Source of the DNA: a virus
Strand: one strand, 5' to 3'
IMG/VR virus record: IMGVR_UViG_3300009544_000034
Coordinates: 1-23,097 of that record
Length of the DNA stretch: 23,097 nt
Of this stretch, positions 21,707 through 23,097 are shown in pieces. The position numbers were made by a program, and so were the translations under genes. The stretch's first letter is position 1, and every line of letters starts with the position of its first letter. The notes under the pieces are model-generated. The model made no database searches, was not told the origin of the DNA, and saw only the letters and a program-made list of their open reading frames with translations.

Positions 21707-21856
21707 TTATTTATTTTTAGTTATTAAGTTTTCTAATTCAATCGCAAGATCTTCCATACCTTCATTATATGCCCATTGTGTTTCGTCTTGAGGCTGTGCA
21801 TATTTGATATTGTCTGCTGCTCGTTCTAATAAGATTTGTAATTCTTCTAATGTCAT
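21707..21856 (-). CDS. Unknown acidic 49-aa protein
   Basis: A short frame with an ATG at 21856 and a TAA at 21707-21709, encoding an acidic helical peptide (MTLEELQILLERAADNIKYA at the start, EDLAIELENLITKNK at the end). It sits directly after the first terminator repeat with an A/T-rich leader. It fills the gap before the 67-aa gene almost exactly, which argues that it is a genuine gene. No family is recognised. Confidence 0.6.
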   Translation of the reverse strand: MTLEELQILLERAADNIKYAQPQDETQWAYNEGMEDLAIELENLITKNK

Positions 21857-21865
21857 AAGTTATAT

Positions 21866-21923
21866 ATTTGTTATATGTAAATATAAACAAAAAAAATGAA
21901 CCAGAAAAATTCTGACTCATTTA
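21866..21923 (-). repeat. 58-bp repeat, copy A (terminator hairpin plus conserved downstream AT-rich segment)
   Basis: Aligned with 22201-22258 (offset 335), only five of 58 positions differ, and four of those form two compensatory base-pair changes in the hairpin. The non-hairpin part, about 28 bases reading GTTTATATTTAC(A/T)TATAACAAAT after the U-run on the minus strand, differs at one position. It leads straight into the next gene, so it may be a promoter. Confidence 0.8.
21886..21922 (-). terminator. Terminator after the 83-aa gene
   Basis: The minus-strand RNA pairs AAAUGA-GU-CAGAA with UUCUG-GU-UCAUUU (21894-21922): a 13-bp stem with two G-U pairs and a 3-base loop, then a U-run. It lies 14 bases beyond the stop of the 83-aa gene. 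Confidence 0.82.
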
Positions 21924-21936
21924 TTTTTAAAATTTA

Positions 21937-22188
21937 TTAATATGTTTGAGTTTCTGACTGAGAATATCTTGAGCAAGTAAAATAAACTTTCATAACTCTT
22001 TCAGCCAATTCAGTCGGTAGCTTTAATCCTTCAATTTGCATTTCATCGTATAAATATCCATCAAATAAACCATACATCATATTTGTTAATTTAGAAGAAT
22101 GCGATCTAATCTCGCTAATTAGGTCCATAATTTCTCTTCTTGTTTCTGAATCCATTGATTCATGTCTGTTAAATCTTGTGTAGCTCAT
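21937..22188 (-). CDS. Unknown 83-aa protein flanked by terminator repeats
   Basis: The 83-residue product is helical with Met- and Tyr-rich segments (SSKLTNMMYGLFDGYLYDEM) and a polar C-terminus (YSQSETQTY). No family is recognised, and no signal peptide or membrane helix is evident. It lies between the two copies of the 58-bp repeat, forming a self-contained unit of about 335 bases with its own upstream conserved segment and downstream terminator. The A-rich leader AACAAATAAACAAACACAA precedes the ATG. Confidence 0.72.
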   Translation of the reverse strand: MSYTRFNRHESMDSETRREIMDLISEIRSHSSKLTNMMYGLFDGYLYDEMQIEGLKLPTELAERVMKVYFTCSRYSQSETQTY

Positions 22189-22200
22189 TTGTGTTTGTTT

Positions 22201-22258
22201 ATTTGTTATAAGTAAATATAAACAAAAAAAGTGAACCAGGAAAATCCTGACTCACTTA
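22201..22258 (-). repeat. 58-bp repeat, copy B
   Basis: Partner of 21866-21923. The hairpin has G-C pairs (22231-22255 and 22240-22246) where copy A has A-T pairs, so the structure is preserved despite sequence change. The conserved AT-rich part runs into the leader of the 83-aa gene. Confidence 0.8.
22221..22257 (-). terminator. Terminator after the 70-aa gene
   Basis: The minus-strand RNA pairs AAGUGA-GU-CAGGA with UCCUG-GU-UCACUU (22229-22257), a 13-bp stem with two G-U pairs and a 3-base loop, followed by seven Us. It ends the rmlB-70aa transcript. Confidence 0.85.
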
Positions 22259-22291
22259 TTTTAAAGAAGTTATTAACAATTTTTCATAATA

Positions 22292-22504
22292 CTAATTGTT
22301 TCCATAATACTTATTTAGTGCTGCCAATCTATCGTCGGCGTCTACTAACATTGTTAATGCTTCTTCTGCATTTTTGTAAAAATCACCAGTAGAGTGATCT
22401 CCAATACCTGTTCCTTTATTTCCTAATAGATCTAAAGACAATAGGGCCTTTGCTTTATCAGCCTCTGCTGAGGTTTTAAGCATTGTAATTAAATGTGCAT
22501 TCAT
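22292..22504 (-). CDS. Unknown 70-aa protein coupled to the dehydratase gene
   Basis: A small soluble helical protein with a Gly-rich middle (LLGNKGTGIGDHSTGDFYKN) and an acidic second half (EEALTMLVDADDRLAALNKY). I do not recognise it. Its ATG overlaps the stop codon of the dTDP-glucose 4,6-dehydratase gene (ATGA), so it is translationally coupled to it. It is followed by the copy-B terminator and is therefore the last gene of that transcript. A link to sugar-nucleotide metabolism is possible only by position. Confidence 0.72.
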   Translation of the reverse strand: MNAHLITMLKTSAEADKAKALLSLDLLGNKGTGIGDHSTGDFYKNAEEALTMLVDADDRLAALNKYYGNN

Positions 22505-23097
22505 TGATTTTTGTTTTTAATTGTGTTTACTTGTTCTAATAAAAATTCTTTAAATGAGAGTGTTTCCCAATCTGAAAATAACTCTCTTACTTTTGACGAA
22601 TCAACTGCGTATCTTCTATCATGTCCTAATCGGTCTGCTACAAATTCAAACTTTGGTTTTTTACCTAGCATCTCTCCGATCATGTTTATTATTTCAATAT
22701 TCTCATATCTTTCCCCAGATCCAATATTATAAACTTCACCTTGTTCTTTAGATAACATAAGATTGTATAATATCTGTGTATTATCTTCTACGTCAATCCA
22801 TTCTCTTACCTGGTTACCATCTCCATATACTGGGATTGTTAAATCCTCTGCAATAGATTTCATAATCTTTGGAATGAACTTCTCTGCATTTTGCTTAGAT
22901 CCATAATTATTGCATGTTCTTGTAATTAAGTATGGTAATCCAAATGTTCTTCCAGCAGCTTCTACTAAAAGATCACTTGCAGCTTTAGTTGCTGAGTAAT
23001 AAGAAGATCCTTTCAATCCGAAAGTTTCGTTAGATTCTGCATCCCAGTATATATCATCCATATCTCCATAAACCTCATCGGTTGAAATATGAATAAA
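22501..23097 (-). CDS. rfbB: dTDP-glucose 4,6-dehydratase, partial (N-terminus outside window)
   Basis: The open frame enters from the window edge at 23097 and ends at 22501, giving the C-terminal 198 residues of a short-chain dehydrogenase/reductase of the RmlB/RfbB type (usually about 330-350). The edge residues read HISTDEVYGD, where the Thr-Asp-Glu triad is the catalytic hallmark of dTDP-glucose 4,6-dehydratase. YYSATK (33-38 of the visible part) holds the Tyr-x3-Lys pair. RTCNNYG, PVYGDGNQVREWIDVED and YNIGSG are further family blocks. The enzyme converts dTDP-glucose to dTDP-4-keto-6-deoxyglucose, a precursor of rhamnose and other deoxysugars. The gene continues upstream through an in-frame Met at 23061, which should not be taken as the start because the triad lies before it. 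It overlaps the 70-aa gene by four bases. Confidence 0.93.
   Translation of the reverse strand, partial: FIHISTDEVYGDMDDIYWDAESNETFGLKGSSYYSATKAASDLLVEAAGRTFGLPYLITRTCNNYGSKQNAEKFIPKIMKSIAEDLTIPVYGDGNQVREWIDVEDNTQILYNLMLSKEQGEVYNIGSGERYENIEIINMIGEMLGKKPKFEFVADRLGHDRRYAVDSSKVRELFSDWETLSFKEFLLEQVNTIKNKNQ

Noticed and set aside
22501-23061. Treating the Met at 23061 as the start of the dehydratase gene
   Set aside because: The frame stays open to the window edge and the catalytic HISTDEVYG motif lies before this Met, so it is an internal residue of a gene cut by the window.

Overview
The window is about 23 kb of AT-rich DNA from a tailed phage of the T4 superfamily. Every supported gene is on the minus strand, so transcription and gene order run from high to low coordinates. 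Recognisable T4 counterparts are portal gp20, head-completion gp4, late sigma gp55, tail terminator gp15, recombination nuclease gp46/gp47, a probable gp33, helicase gp41, recombinase UvsX, clamp gp45, DNA polymerase gp43 in two pieces, NrdA/NrdB, gp56 and a beta-glucosyltransferase-like protein. Starts lack Shine-Dalgarno sequences and are preceded by A-rich leaders. Together with the low GC content, this suggests (but does not prove) a Bacteroidota host, perhaps a flavobacterium.

Layout in transcription order. (1) 23097-21496: the 3' part of an rmlB/rfbB-type dTDP-glucose 4,6-dehydratase gene, then five small genes (70, 83, 49, 67 and 89 aa). A 58-bp terminator-containing repeat occurs twice, on either side of the 83-aa gene. 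(2) 21448-18278: a tightly coupled run of the 89-aa DUF6378-like gene, the glucosyltransferase-like gene, the gp56-like dCTPase/dUTPase gene and the N-terminal half of DNA polymerase. (3) 18156-15300: nrdB and nrdA, followed by three tandem hairpins ending in a terminator. (4) 15156-14361: two small unknown genes and a terminator. (5) 14238-10803: sliding clamp, C-terminal half of the polymerase, two small genes and uvsX. (6) 10803-5318: a 103-aa unknown, a 2OG-Fe(II) oxygenase, gp41, the gp33-like gene, gp47 and gp46. (7) 5298-1: virion and late functions: gp15, a 250-aa unknown with its own terminator, gp55, gp4, a 194-aa conserved unknown, the portal, and the start of another gene cut by the window edge.

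How it fits together: the RNR and gp56 proteins shape the dNTP pool, and the glucosyltransferase-like protein next to them suggests glycosylated, probably modified-cytosine, phage DNA. The split polymerase, clamp and helicase replicate it, and UvsX with gp46/47 drives recombination-dependent replication. gp55, the gp33-like protein and the clamp would form the T4-type replication-coupled late transcription machinery. Candidate TATAAATA late promoters lie before the portal and clamp genes. No gene-free stretch exceeds about 150 bases. I saw no tRNA gene, CRISPR array, transposase, integrase or recognisable homing endonuclease.
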